From positions 1 through 64,000 of the forward strand of contig NZ_WNNK01000013.1 of NCBI RefSeq assembly GCF_009724245.1: 64,000 nucleotides of DNA, read 5' to 3'. The notes under the pieces were generated by a model, which saw only the letters and a list, made by a program, of their open reading frames with translations, searched no databases and was not told the origin of the DNA. This DNA is from Pseudomonas spelaei (lineage in GTDB: Bacteria; Pseudomonadota; Gammaproteobacteria; Pseudomonadales; Pseudomonadaceae). Within the stretch, counting starts at the first letter, position 1. Every line of letters starts with the position of its first letter. Below, in pieces: positions 52,467 to 62,285 of the stretch. The translations under genes were made by a program, and so were the position numbers.

Positions 52467-53816
52467 ATGGCCGCATCACCGGGCTTTTGGCTGCTGGCTT
52501 ACGCCGCTATCGCCATCATTGCATTGATCGTGCTGATCGCACGTTACCGGCTCAACCCCTTTATCGTGATCACGTTGGTGTCCATCGGCCTGGCGCTGCT
52601 GGCCGGGATGCCGGCGGATACGATCATGGGTTCCTACGAGGCCGGCGTCGGCAAAACCCTGGGGCATATTGCGCTGGTGGTGGCGCTGGGCACGATGCTC
52701 GGCAAGATGATGGCCGAGTCGGGTGGCGCCGAGCAGGTGGCGCGCACGTTGATCGAGCGATTCGGCGAGCGTAATGCCCACTGGGCCATGGTGTGCATTG
52801 CCTTCCTGGTAGGGCTGCCGCTGTTTTTCGAGGTCGGTTTTGTGTTGCTGGTGCCGATTGCCTTTACCGTGGCGCGGCGTGTCGGGGTGTCGATCCTGAT
52901 GGTCGGCTTGCCCATGGTCGCTGGCCTGTCGGTGGTGCATGCGCTCGTACCGCCGCACCCGGCGGCGATGATGGCGGTGCTGGCCTACAACGCCTCGGTG
53001 GGGCAAACCGTGCTGTACGCGATCCTGATCGGTATCCCGACCGCGATCATTGCCGGCCCGGTGTACGCCAAGTTCATCGTGCCGCGCATTCACCTGCCGG
53101 CGGAAAACCCGCTGGAACGTCAGTTCATCGACCGTGAACCCCGCACCCGTTTGCCGAGCTTCGCCCTGACCATGGGCACCATCCTGTTGCCGGTGGTGCT
53201 GATGATGATCGGCGGTTGGGCCAATCTGATTTCCACCCCGGGCACTGGTTTCAACCAATTCCTGTTGTTTATCGGCAACTCGGTGATCGCGTTGCTGGTG
53301 GCCACGTTGGTGAGTTTCTGGACCCTGGGCCTGGCCCAGGGTTTCAACCGCGAGTCGATCCTCAAGTTCACCAACGAATGCCTGGCGCCAACGGCGAGCA
53401 TCACCTTGCTGGTAGGCGCAGGCGGTGGTCTTAACCGGATTTTGGTGGACGCCGGCGTGACCAACGAAATCCTCAGCCTTGCCCACGCTTTCAACTTGTC
53501 ACCGCTGGTGATGGGCTGGTTGTTCGCCGCGCTGATGCGGATTGCTACTGGCTCGGCCACTGTAGCCATGACCACCGCGTCGGGCGTGGTAGCGCCGGTC
53601 GCCCTGGGCCTGGGTTATCCCCACCCGGAATTATTGGTATTGGCCACCGGCGCGGGTTCGGTAATTTTTTCCCACGTGAATGACGGCGGCTTCTGGCTGA
53701 TCAAGGAATACTTCAATATGACGGTGATCCAGACCTTCAAGACCTGGACCGTGCTGGAGACTCTGATTTCGCTGGTCGCCTTCGGTCTGACTTACGGTTT
53801 GTCCTGCATTTTGTAA
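52467..53816 (+). CDS. GntP-family permease
   Basis: A 449-residue proton-symporter of the gluconate permease family with about 12 membrane segments. Family signatures include FFEVGFVLLVPIAF and HALVPPHPAAM near residues 125 and 160, and VIFSHVNDGGFWLIKEYF near the C-terminus. GAGGAG precedes ATG 52467. It is followed by an RpiR gene and an N-acyl-D-amino acid deacylase, so the imported substrate may be an N-acyl-D-amino acid or related compound rather than gluconate. Confidence 0.9.
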   Translation: MAASPGFWLLAYAAIAIIALIVLIARYRLNPFIVITLVSIGLALLAGMPADTIMGSYEAGVGKTLGHIALVVALGTMLGKMMAESGGAEQVARTLIERFGERNAHWAMVCIAFLVGLPLFFEVGFVLLVPIAFTVARRVGVSILMVGLPMVAGLSVVHALVPPHPAAMMAVLAYNASVGQTVLYAILIGIPTAIIAGPVYAKFIVPRIHLPAENPLERQFIDREPRTRLPSFALTMGTILLPVVLMMIGGWANLISTPGTGFNQFLLFIGNSVIALLVATLVSFWTLGLAQGFNRESILKFTNECLAPTASITLLVGAGGGLNRILVDAGVTNEILSLAHAFNLSPLVMGWLFAALMRIATGSATVAMTTASGVVAPVALGLGYPHPELLVLATGAGSVIFSHVNDGGFWLIKEYFNMTVIQTFKTWTVLETLISLVAFGLTYGLSCIL

Positions 53817-53831
53817 CCCGGAGTTGACGTG

Positions 53832-54692
53832 ATGGACATCCTCTACCAGATCCGCGCCCGCCAGGATTCCTTCAGTGCCGGTGAAGGGCGTATCGCCAAG
53901 CTGATGCTGGAGGATGTCGGCTTTGCAGCGTCCGCCAGCCTGGAAGAGTTGTCCCAGCGGGCCGAGGTCAGCACCGCTACCTTGTCGCGGTTCGCCCGCA
54001 GCGTCGGTTGCCGCGACTTGCGTGACCTGCGCCTGCAACTGGCCCAGGCCAGCGGCGTTGGCAGCCGTTTCCTCGACCCGGCAGGCTTGCCGGAGCAGTC
54101 GGCGTTTCATCGGCAGATTCTCGGTGACATTGAGTCCACCTTGCGTCAGCACCTGTCCGGGTTCAATCAGCACAGTTTTGTCGATGCCGTGAGCCTGCTG
54201 GGCAAGGCGCGGATGATCCATGCATTTGGCATGGGCGGCCCGTCGAGCGTCGGCAGTGATGAGTTGCAAGTGCGCCTGGTGCGCCTGGGTTATCCCATCG
54301 CCGCCTGTCATGACCCGGTGATGATGCGGGTGACCGCCGCCACGTTGGGGCCGGAGCATGCGCTGATTGTCTGCTCTCTGACCGGCCTCACACCGGAGTT
54401 GTTGGGTGTGGTGGAGCTGGCCCGTAACTACGGGGCCCGTATCGTCGCCATCACCCTGGCCGACTCACCACTGGCGCAATTGGCAGATGTGCTGCTGCCG
54501 CTGCAACCGGCGGAAACCAGTTTTATCTACAAGCCCACGGCAGCGCGCTACGGAATGCTGCTGGCCATCGACGTGCTCGCCACCGAGCTGGCCCTGGCCA
54601 TGCCGGACGACAACCAGGAACGCCTGCGACGGATCAAGCTGGCCCTGGACGATTACCGTGGTGGCGCCGATTGCCTGCCGCTTGGAGACTGA
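53832..54692 (+). CDS. RpiR-family regulator
   Basis: A 286-residue regulator with an N-terminal RpiR helix-turn-helix (about 1-75, SLEELSQRAEVSTATLSRFAR) and a C-terminal SIS domain (about 120-260; IHAFGMGGPSSV). SIS domains usually bind sugar phosphates or amino sugars, and this could recognise a product of the linked deacylase. ATG 53832, or GTG 53829, lies after GGAG at about 53819. It sits 15 bp after gntP and 1 bp before the deacylase gene, clearly one operon. Confidence 0.88.
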   Translation: MDILYQIRARQDSFSAGEGRIAKLMLEDVGFAASASLEELSQRAEVSTATLSRFARSVGCRDLRDLRLQLAQASGVGSRFLDPAGLPEQSAFHRQILGDIESTLRQHLSGFNQHSFVDAVSLLGKARMIHAFGMGGPSSVGSDELQVRLVRLGYPIAACHDPVMMRVTAATLGPEHALIVCSLTGLTPELLGVVELARNYGARIVAITLADSPLAQLADVLLPLQPAETSFIYKPTAARYGMLLAIDVLATELALAMPDDNQERLRRIKLALDDYRGGADCLPLGD

Positions 54693-54693
54693 A

Positions 54694-56157
54694 ATGAAGT
54701 ACGACACGCTGATCCGCCAGGCCACGATCATTGATGGCAGCAACTCCCCGGGTTATGTCGCCGATGTGGCGCTGCGCGCGGGCCGGATCGAAAAGATTGG
54801 CGACTTGTCGGCCGCCCACGCCGAGCATGAAATCGACGCTACCGGGCGGGTGTTGGCGCCGGGGTTTATCGACGTCCACACCCACGACGACACCGTGGTG
54901 ATCCGCCAGCCGCAGATGCTGCCAAAACTCAGCCAGGGCGTGACCACGGTGATTGTCGGCAACTGCGGCATCAGCGCTTCGCCGGTCAATTTGCGCGGTG
55001 ATCCGCCGGACCCGATGAACCTGCTGGGCAACGCCGAGGCCTTTGCCTATCCGCGGTTCTGCGATTACCGCGCCGCCGTCGAAGCGGCGCATCCTGCGGT
55101 CAACGTCGCGGCGTTGATCGGTCATACGGCACTGCGCAGCAACCATATGGACGACCTGCACCGCACTGCCACCACCGCTGAAATCGCCGCCATGCGCGTG
55201 CAATTGCAGGAAAGCCTGGAGGCCGGCGCCCTGGGGTTATCCACAGGCCTGGCCTACGCCAGCGCATTCAATGCCGAAACCGATGAAGTGTTGCAACTGA
55301 GCGAAGAACTGACGGCGTTTGGCGCGGTGTACACCACCCATTTGCGCAGTGAATTCGAACCGGTGCTGGAGGCGATGGACGAGGCTTTTCTGATCGGCCG
55401 TCACGCCAAGGCGCCGGTGATCATCTCCCATCTCAAATGTGCCGGTGCCGGCAACTGGGGCCGTAGCCCGCAGTTGTTGGCGTCCCTGGAACTGGCCGCG
55501 AAGACTCATCCGGTGGGCTGTGATTGTTATCCCTATGCCGCCAGTTCCTCGACCCTGGACCTCAAGCAAGTCACGGATGCTTTTCGTATCACCATCACCT
55601 GGTCGACGCCGCATCCGGACATGGGCGGTCGGGACTTGCAGGACATCGCTGCCGAGTGGGCATTGCCGCTGATCGAAGCTGCCCGCCGACTGCAACCCGC
55701 GGGAGCGGTGTATTACGGGATGGATGAGGCCGATGTTCGGCGCATTCTTAGCCATCCGTTGTCGATGATCGGTTCGGATGGTTTACCGGAAGATCCGTTC
55801 CCGCACCCACGTTTGTGGGGCGCGTTTCCACGGGTACTGGGGCACTTCAGTCGCGACGTGGGACTGTTCCCGCTGCACACCGCGGTACACAAGATGACCG
55901 GCCTGTCGGCGGCGCGGTTTGGCCTGGCCGAACGTGGCGAAATTCGCGAAGGGCATTGGGCCGACCTGGTGCTGTTCGACCCGCTGCGGGTGCGCGATGT
56001 AGCGGACTTCAAACAGCCGCAACGGGCGGCGGAAGGGATTGATGGCGTGTGGGTCAACGGGGTGTTGAGCTACAGCGACGGGCAGGCCAACGGGCAACGT
56101 CCGGGACGGTTCCTCGCTCGCAGCGGGGATTTGCGCCGGGGCTTTGTGGCTCTATAG
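54694..56157 (+). CDS. N-acyl-D-amino acid deacylase (D-aminoacylase family)
   Basis: A 487-residue amidohydrolase-superfamily enzyme predicted to remove the acyl group from N-acyl-D-amino acids. Metal-site motifs: His62 and His64 (DVHTHDD), Cys91 in VGNCGIS (the family-characteristic metal cysteine), THLRSE, ISHLKCAG and the acid in IGSDGLP. ATG 54694 lies after GGAG and 1 bp beyond the RpiR stop. With the upstream permease it forms a small uptake-and-deacylation operon; actual acyl group and side chain cannot be read. Confidence 0.88.
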   Translation: MKYDTLIRQATIIDGSNSPGYVADVALRAGRIEKIGDLSAAHAEHEIDATGRVLAPGFIDVHTHDDTVVIRQPQMLPKLSQGVTTVIVGNCGISASPVNLRGDPPDPMNLLGNAEAFAYPRFCDYRAAVEAAHPAVNVAALIGHTALRSNHMDDLHRTATTAEIAAMRVQLQESLEAGALGLSTGLAYASAFNAETDEVLQLSEELTAFGAVYTTHLRSEFEPVLEAMDEAFLIGRHAKAPVIISHLKCAGAGNWGRSPQLLASLELAAKTHPVGCDCYPYAASSSTLDLKQVTDAFRITITWSTPHPDMGGRDLQDIAAEWALPLIEAARRLQPAGAVYYGMDEADVRRILSHPLSMIGSDGLPEDPFPHPRLWGAFPRVLGHFSRDVGLFPLHTAVHKMTGLSAARFGLAERGEIREGHWADLVLFDPLRVRDVADFKQPQRAAEGIDGVWVNGVLSYSDGQANGQRPGRFLARSGDLRRGFVAL

Positions 56158-56186
56158 TGACCCCTCTCAAACAGGGAGTTGTCGCC

Positions 56187-56546
56187 ATGCACTTAGGCAA
56201 AGTAGTCCCCATCCTGCGGATATTCGACGAGGCCAAGGCCCTGGAGTTTTACGTCGATTTCCTGGGGTTCAAGGTCGATTGGCAGCACCGCTTCGAAGCG
56301 AATTTCCCGCTGTACCTGCAAGTATCTTTTGGGGAATGCGTGCTGCATCTGTCGGAACATCATGGCGATTGTTCGCCGGGTGCGGCGGTGCGGATTCAGG
56401 CGCAGGGACTGGAGGCGTACCAGCAGCAGTTGCTGGCCAAGGATTACCGCTACGCCAAGCCGGGAATCGAAGAGACGCCTTGGGAGACGCGAGAGATGAG
56501 TATCAGCGACCCGTCGGGCAATCGGTTGGTGTTTGTTGAAGGCTGA
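56187..56546 (+). CDS. Glyoxalase/bleomycin-resistance-fold protein
   Basis: A 119-residue vicinal-oxygen-chelate protein: VVPILRIFDEAKALEFYVDF at the N-terminus and SISDPSGNRLVFVEG at the C-terminus match the glyoxalase superfamily, and it is close to the short bleomycin-binding-type members. AGGGAG precedes ATG 56187; it begins 29 bp after the deacylase gene and may be part of the operon. Substrate unknown. Confidence 0.82.
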   Translation: MHLGKVVPILRIFDEAKALEFYVDFLGFKVDWQHRFEANFPLYLQVSFGECVLHLSEHHGDCSPGAAVRIQAQGLEAYQQQLLAKDYRYAKPGIEETPWETREMSISDPSGNRLVFVEG

Positions 56547-56613
56547 CGCATAACCTGTGGTAAGGGGGCTTGTCAGCCAGGGAATGCAGATCCAACAAGC
56601 GAAGTGAATCCAG

Positions 56614-56722
56614 TGTGGGAGTTGTCGAGCTTTAGCGAGGCTGCGATGGCGTCGGTACTGCAAACATTGATGCTGGCTGACCCGCCGCCATCGCAGCCTC
56701 GCTAAAGCTCGACAGCTCCCAC
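56614..56722. repeat. Long REP-like inverted repeat
   Basis: Arms of about 38 bp starting GTGGGAGTTGTCGAGC... and ending with its complement, a third variant of the GTGGGAG family, between converging glyoxalase and chemoreceptor genes. Confidence 0.85.
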
Positions 56723-56766
56723 CTTTGATCTTCGCTGTCTGGAGCATTGTGTTCCGCTGAAGGTGC

Positions 56767-58686
56767 TTACACCCGGAAGTGGCTCACCATCTGCTGCAAC
56801 TGCCCGCCCAACCGCGCCAGTTCCACACTGGACTTGGCTGTCTCGTCACTGGCCGCTGCGGTCTGCTCCGACACGTCACGCACGTTGACGATACTGCGGC
56901 TGATTTCCTCGGCCACGGCGCTTTGCTGTTCGGCGGCTGCGGCGATCTGTTGGTTCATCGACTGGATGTTCGACACCGTGCGGGTGATGTTTTCCAGTGA
57001 CACACCGGCCTTGCGGGTCAGTTCGACGCTGCTGTCGGTGAGGGTGCGGCTGTTGTTCATTACATTGGCCACTTGCTGGGTGCCGTTCTGCAAACCGGCC
57101 ACCAGGCCTTCGATTTCTTCGGTGGATTTCTGCGTACGCTGGGCCAGGCCCCGCACTTCGTCGGCCACCACGGCAAACCCGCGACCGGCTTCACCGGCAC
57201 GCGCCGCTTCAATCGCCGCGTTGAGGGCCAGCAGGTTGGTCTGTTCGGCCACGGCCTTGATCACGTCCATCACGCTGCCGATCTTGCTGCTTTCCTGTTG
57301 CAGCAAGGCCATGGCGTCAGTGGAACGCGCCACTTCCTCGGCCAGGCGTTCGATCTGGGCGATGGCTTCAGCCACCACCTTGTCGCCCGCACGGGCTTCG
57401 CCGTCGGCGGCCGAGGCGGCCTGGGAAGCTTCTTCGGCATTGCGTGCCACTTCCTGCACGGTGGCGGTCATCTCGTGCATGGCGGTGGCCACTTGATCGG
57501 TCTCGATCTTCTGGCTGTTGACCCCGGCACTGGTCTGTTCGGTGACGGCCGACAATTCTTCGGCCGCGCTGGCGATCTGGGTCACGCCGTCGCGGATACC
57601 GGTGATCAACTCGCGCAGGGTGCTGCCCATGCGCTGGATGCCTTGTTGCAACACGCCGAGTTCATCGCGACGGGTCACCTGAATGGTGTGGCTCAGGTCG
57701 CCGGAGGCGATGCGTTCGACCACGGCCAAGGTATCGCGCAGCGGCCGGGTGATCTGGCGGGTGATGATCAGCGCGGCGATGATGCCCACCAGCAATGCCA
57801 GGATAGTGCTGATCAATTGCAGGCTGCGGGCCTGGGTACTTTCCAGGTCGCGGCGCTCTAGCTGGATGTCGTACAGCTTGTCGCTGATACCGAGGATGTC
57901 TGCGCCTTGTACGGTCATTTCCTGGCGAGCGACAACGATATTGGCGCTGGCGGCCTTATAGTTTTGCAGAGCGCTGCGATAGGCGCCCAAGGCGGTCTCC
58001 AGCGAGTTCAGTTGGGTTTGCTGGGTGGCGCCAAACACGTTGCCAAGGTCTTTCAGGCTGTTGATGGCTGCATCGACCTGTGCTGCTGCGCGAGCTTCGG
58101 TATCGGCATTGGTGTCGCCGGTGTAGCCACGCACTTCATAGCGGGCACGTTGGAACTGTTCCTTGGCGTCGGTGATGGCTTTGAACTGGTCAAAACGGTC
58201 GTCACTCAGGGGCATCTGGCGTACGCGGGTGTCCAGTGCGTCAATCAAGGTGCCGGCCGTATCGGCACGGTCCCCCATGGCTTGGCGTGCGGCGTTGCCG
58301 GCACGGTAGGCCTCGCGCATTTTGTTCAGGGACTGTTGGTAGGCGGTGATGACGCTCTTCTGTTCGTTGAGCAGCTTGAGGTTTTCCGGGCTCTTGAAAC
58401 TGCTCAGCAGCTTTTGCTGTTGCGCGACAAAGCCGTCGAGGCTGGTCTGTACGTTTTGCGCCACGGTTTCGTCGCCATTGGCCAGCATGTACTGCAGGCG
58501 AACAATGCGTAGCTTGGTCAGCGAGGCGTTGAGCTGGGTGATATCGCTCATCCAGTTGCTGCGGTCAATCAACCCGCCAAGGCTGGTCCAGCCGGTGAGG
58601 GCCAGGATCGACGTCAGGAGCAGGACCAGGCCGAAGCCCAGGCCCAGTTTCAGGTTGACGCTGATGTTGCCGAACCAAGTATTCAT
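56767..58686 (-). CDS. Methyl-accepting chemotaxis protein with HBM-type sensor
   Basis: A 639-residue chemoreceptor: first membrane helix (about 12-32), an all-helical periplasmic domain of about 250 residues (35-285) consistent with the HBM double-bundle fold found in McpS-type receptors, second helix (about 290-312), HAMP, and a cytoplasmic signalling tip GRGFAVVADEVRGLAQRT. GGAGG precedes ATG 58686. HBM receptors sense small organic acids in other pseudomonads, and the ligand here is unknown. Confidence 0.92.
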   Translation of the reverse strand: MNTWFGNISVNLKLGLGFGLVLLLTSILALTGWTSLGGLIDRSNWMSDITQLNASLTKLRIVRLQYMLANGDETVAQNVQTSLDGFVAQQQKLLSSFKSPENLKLLNEQKSVITAYQQSLNKMREAYRAGNAARQAMGDRADTAGTLIDALDTRVRQMPLSDDRFDQFKAITDAKEQFQRARYEVRGYTGDTNADTEARAAAQVDAAINSLKDLGNVFGATQQTQLNSLETALGAYRSALQNYKAASANIVVARQEMTVQGADILGISDKLYDIQLERRDLESTQARSLQLISTILALLVGIIAALIITRQITRPLRDTLAVVERIASGDLSHTIQVTRRDELGVLQQGIQRMGSTLRELITGIRDGVTQIASAAEELSAVTEQTSAGVNSQKIETDQVATAMHEMTATVQEVARNAEEASQAASAADGEARAGDKVVAEAIAQIERLAEEVARSTDAMALLQQESSKIGSVMDVIKAVAEQTNLLALNAAIEAARAGEAGRGFAVVADEVRGLAQRTQKSTEEIEGLVAGLQNGTQQVANVMNNSRTLTDSSVELTRKAGVSLENITRTVSNIQSMNQQIAAAAEQQSAVAEEISRSIVNVRDVSEQTAAASDETAKSSVELARLGGQLQQMVSHFRV

Positions 58687-58834
58687 CGAATTCCTCCAGG
58701 AACAGATTGCATGTACATCAGTTGCTGGAAGATCGCCCAGCCGATGGATCGTCAGGAGGTATCGGCAGGCCTGGCGAGAGCTGAAACGTTTTTTTTTGCG
58801 AAGGTTGGATTCACAGATAAACGGTTTTGGGTGG

Positions 58835-58856
58835 CAAGCGCCCAGGGGGGCGCTTG
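58835..58856 (-). terminator. Hairpin after the CocE/NonD hydrolase gene
   Basis: CAAGCGCCC and complement GGGCGCTTG with a 4-nt loop, just downstream of the hydrolase stop on the minus strand. No T-run follows, so termination strength is uncertain. Confidence 0.4.
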
Positions 58857-58863
58857 AGGGTGA

Positions 58864-60699
58864 TCAGCAATCGGGGACGGCGCTGGCAGGCAGGACGCTG
58901 AGGATCAACCGTGACGCAAAGTCGCGACTCAGGTGTACCCGGTTGTGGGCAGTCTGTGGGCGCAGGGCCTGGCCTTCGGCTTCGCCGCTGTTGGGGTTGA
59001 CATCAAAGTGCGGGAAGTTGCTGCTGGCAATGTCCAGGCGCACGCGATGACCTTGCTTGAATAGGTTGCAGGTGGCGAAGGGCTCGATCAGCACTTTGAC
59101 CCGTTCACCGGGCGTCATCAGTGCAGGTTGTTCCCAGGAGTCACGATAGCGGCAGCGACGGATGCCATCGGTGATGTTCATTGCAAAACCTTCGGGGTAA
59201 TCCGCGCTGGGCGGGTAAACATCCACCAGCTTGGCGGTGAAATCGGTATCGGGGGCGTCACTGTCGATCCACAGTTCAATCTGTACGGCGCCCGCGACGA
59301 TCAGGTCTTCACTCAGTGGTTCAGTCTGGAAGCTCAGTACGTCGCTGCGCTCGGCCAATGGGCTGTTATCGCCACGGGTGCCGAAGAAGTCCGGGCGCTC
59401 GCGCTGATCGAAGGCGCCGCCGACAAACACCGGCGCGCCGGAGGTCAGGGCACCGCCAATAGTGGGTACCGGCTCGGCGGGGTCGGCGTAATAGTCCAGG
59501 TGGGCGTCGGCTTCGGTGGGCGAGGTGGGGTGCAACTGTCGCTGCACATTCAGATAAAGGCTCTGCGACTGGCTACCGGGCAGTGGCCACTGCGAGCTGT
59601 GTAGCCAGCGGCCGCCATGTTGCAGGCGGCCGTTTTCATCCATGGCGCCACTCCCGCCGCCCATCAGGAACACGCTCACGCTCGCCGGCAATATTTTTGA
59701 TGCGGGTTTTAGGGATCGCTCGAACCAGTCCAGACGGCAACTCAGCCAGTCCTTGGCGACCTGACCGTCGAACGTCGCGTTGGGCCCAAATTCGACATCG
59801 CCACTGTGGCTGATATTGCGGTCACCGTGCAGCCAGGGGCCCATGATCAAGTGTTGAGGTCGTGTACTGCTGTTGTGGAAAGCGGCGTAGTTGGCCAAGG
59901 TCGAACTGACATAGGCGTCGTACCAACTGGACATGAACAGTACGGGAATATCCGGCAAACGCTCGTAATGGCCTTCGGCGTAGATACCGGGTTTTTTCCA
60001 ATATGAACCGAACGTCCCCTGGGCCCACTGGTCCAGCACATAGGTTTCGTATTCCGGCACATGGCGCAGCGGCGATTGACCGGGCTGCCAGGGCATGCGG
60101 CTGAACCAGTGGTGAATGTCCTCTTGCTCCAGTGCTTCACGGATCTGTGGATCAGCCAGGGCTGCCGGGCTTTCCTTGGCCTGGCGCCAGGCCCATGTGG
60201 CTTGCTTGAGCTCGAACGCACCACCTTGGCGAATCCCGCATTGGTAGGCATTAGCGAAGCCGCCACTGTCCAGCACCATGCTGCACAGGCCCGGAGGGCT
60301 CAGGCAGGCCATTGCCAGTTGGGTATGGGCCGCATAGGACAGCCCCATGCTGCCAACCTTGCCGTTGCACCAGGGCTGTTTGACAATCCAGGCCAAGGTG
60401 TCGAAACCATCTTCGCCCTCGGCGGTGTACTTGATGAATACGCCTTCGGAACTATACCGGCCGCGACAATCCTGGAAGATCGCGGCAAAGCCCTGAGCGG
60501 TGAAACGGGCGGCCATTTGCTCACGGGAGATGTGCTGGCCGTCGAGTTGCTTTTCCGAACGTGAAGGTTTGCTCTTGTCATAGGGCGTACGTTCGATCAC
60601 TACCGGGAAGGGCCCCTCCAGACCCTGCGGCAAGTAGATATCGGTAGCCAGGTGGATGCCATCACGCATCGGGATCATCTGGTTGTGCAGCATCTGCAT
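58864..60699 (-). CDS. CocE/NonD-family hydrolase (X-Pro dipeptidyl-peptidase S15 type)
   Basis: A hydrolase of about 611 residues with an alpha/beta domain whose nucleophile is Ser121 in SMGLSYAAH, a helical cap, and a C-terminal jelly-roll domain, as in cocaine esterase CocE. Motifs MRDGIHLATDIYLP at the start and MGPWLHGDRNISHSG in the centre are typical. I start at ATG 60699, preceded by AAGGAAG; ATG 60729 or TTG 60744 are possible but lack good ribosome sites. No signal peptide is seen. It follows the YfcC transporter gene on the same strand and probably hydrolyses the imported compound. Confidence 0.85.
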   Translation of the reverse strand: MQMLHNQMIPMRDGIHLATDIYLPQGLEGPFPVVIERTPYDKSKPSRSEKQLDGQHISREQMAARFTAQGFAAIFQDCRGRYSSEGVFIKYTAEGEDGFDTLAWIVKQPWCNGKVGSMGLSYAAHTQLAMACLSPPGLCSMVLDSGGFANAYQCGIRQGGAFELKQATWAWRQAKESPAALADPQIREALEQEDIHHWFSRMPWQPGQSPLRHVPEYETYVLDQWAQGTFGSYWKKPGIYAEGHYERLPDIPVLFMSSWYDAYVSSTLANYAAFHNSSTRPQHLIMGPWLHGDRNISHSGDVEFGPNATFDGQVAKDWLSCRLDWFERSLKPASKILPASVSVFLMGGGSGAMDENGRLQHGGRWLHSSQWPLPGSQSQSLYLNVQRQLHPTSPTEADAHLDYYADPAEPVPTIGGALTSGAPVFVGGAFDQRERPDFFGTRGDNSPLAERSDVLSFQTEPLSEDLIVAGAVQIELWIDSDAPDTDFTAKLVDVYPPSADYPEGFAMNITDGIRRCRYRDSWEQPALMTPGERVKVLIEPFATCNLFKQGHRVRLDIASSNFPHFDVNPNSGEAEGQALRPQTAHNRVHLSRDFASRLILSVLPASAVPDC

Positions 60700-60733
60700 G
60701 GGGAAAACACTTCCTTGGAGGACAGTCATCGAT

Positions 60734-62173
60734 TCAGTACCCAACCGCTACCGCGATGGCCAGCAGCACCATCGCCAGTGCCGCGTAGATCAAGAACAGC
60801 GGCAGGATGTACCGGGCCCACTGGCCCCAGCCCACTTGCGCGGTCGCCAGCAATACCAGCAGGCCGCTGGAAGTCGGGGTGATCATGTTGGTCAGGCCGT
60901 TCCCCATCAGGAAGGCGAACACCGTGGTTTGTGGACTGACACCAGACAACTGCCCCAGCGGCCCGAAGATTGGCATGGTCACCGCTGCCTGACCCGAGGT
61001 GGACGGGATCAATACGTCCAGCCCCAATTGTGCGAAGAACATGCCGTAGGCCGAGACCACAGGCCCGTGATCGCCCACCAGATTGGCCAGGCTATTGACG
61101 ATGGTGTCCAGCACCTGGCCGGTACTGAGGATGATTTCTACGGCGGTGGCCAGGCCAATCAAGACGCCGGCGATCAGCACCTTCTTCATACCGTCGACAA
61201 AGGCGCTGGCGGCAACGCTGGCGCCAAGCCCGGCGATCACACTGAAGGCCACGGTCAGCAGCAGATAGAACGCCGACAGCTCGTGGTATTTCCACTCCCA
61301 GCGGTTGGAGGCATAGACCAGGAAGCCAATACCAACACCCAGCAACACCAGGTTCAACAGGTGACGCAGTGGCAGCGGTTTGCGTTCAAACGTGATCTGC
61401 GCGCTGGCGTCAAAACCGTGCTTGCGAATGCTCCACAATACGAACGCAATGCCCACCAGCAAGAAGGTGCAATAGGCTAGGACGCGCATGCTCAAGCCGC
61501 TGAAAATCGGCAGCCCGACCATCGGCTGGGCCACCGAAAGCGCCACCGGGTTGGAGATCGATGCCAGGTAACCAATCTTTACCGAGATGGTGACGATGGC
61601 CAGGCCGATTAGGTTCGACAGGCCCAAGCGGTTGGCCATTGCGACCATCAACGGAACGATCAGGATGAACTCCTTGGCCAGTCCCATGAAGGTGCTGCCG
61701 GCGGAAAACACCAGCATCAGGCTGGGCACCAGCACGTAGATATTGCCCCGGGTCAGCCCCAGCAGGCGTTCCAGCCCGGCATCAATCACCCCGGCCTTGT
61801 TCAGTACGCCGAACATGCCGCCAATGAACAGCACCATGAAAATCAGCGCTGCACGTTTCTCGATGCCCTGGGGAATGGCCATGAAGCCTTCTATCAGCGA
61901 CACCGGGCGGGCCACGCTGTCGTCGGCTTTGCGCGGCGCGAGGGAGAACAGTTGGCTGAGGGAATCGTGTTTTTCCAGCACCTGATAGGAGCCGGGAACC
62001 ACCAGACCATTCTGGCGCTGGAACTTGCCCGAGTTCACTGCGTAGGTGAAGGCGACCGCGAGCAAGACGATGCTCAGCAGGATGATTGCCGGGTTGATTT
62101 GTTTGCGCTGCGCGGGTTTGTCCACCGATGTCTCGGCAGGCGGTTGGGTACGGATGATCTGTGGTTCGGTCAT
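60734..62173 (-). CDS. YfcC-family inner-membrane carrier
   Basis: A 479-residue protein with 11-12 hydrophobic segments related to the YfcC/ArcD-like and C4-dicarboxylate carriers, with SGQAAVTMPIFGPLGQLSG and NGLTNMITPTSSGLL motifs characteristic of the family. Likely an anion or amino acid/peptide carrier. The CocE-type hydrolase follows, and the divergent LysR and OprD-type porin genes beyond suggest an inducible uptake system. Substrate unknown. Confidence 0.82.
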   Translation of the reverse strand: MTEPQIIRTQPPAETSVDKPAQRKQINPAIILLSIVLLAVAFTYAVNSGKFQRQNGLVVPGSYQVLEKHDSLSQLFSLAPRKADDSVARPVSLIEGFMAIPQGIEKRAALIFMVLFIGGMFGVLNKAGVIDAGLERLLGLTRGNIYVLVPSLMLVFSAGSTFMGLAKEFILIVPLMVAMANRLGLSNLIGLAIVTISVKIGYLASISNPVALSVAQPMVGLPIFSGLSMRVLAYCTFLLVGIAFVLWSIRKHGFDASAQITFERKPLPLRHLLNLVLLGVGIGFLVYASNRWEWKYHELSAFYLLLTVAFSVIAGLGASVAASAFVDGMKKVLIAGVLIGLATAVEIILSTGQVLDTIVNSLANLVGDHGPVVSAYGMFFAQLGLDVLIPSTSGQAAVTMPIFGPLGQLSGVSPQTTVFAFLMGNGLTNMITPTSSGLLVLLATAQVGWGQWARYILPLFLIYAALAMVLLAIAVAVGY

Positions 62174-62285
62174 GCTGGCTGCCCCGGGCGCGAGTCCTGT
62201 CTGGGCAGGATCAACACGCTGTTATTGTTGTGGGTAGTGACGCTTGTGGGGCGGACACTAGGGCAAAGTTTTACCGGCCACAACG

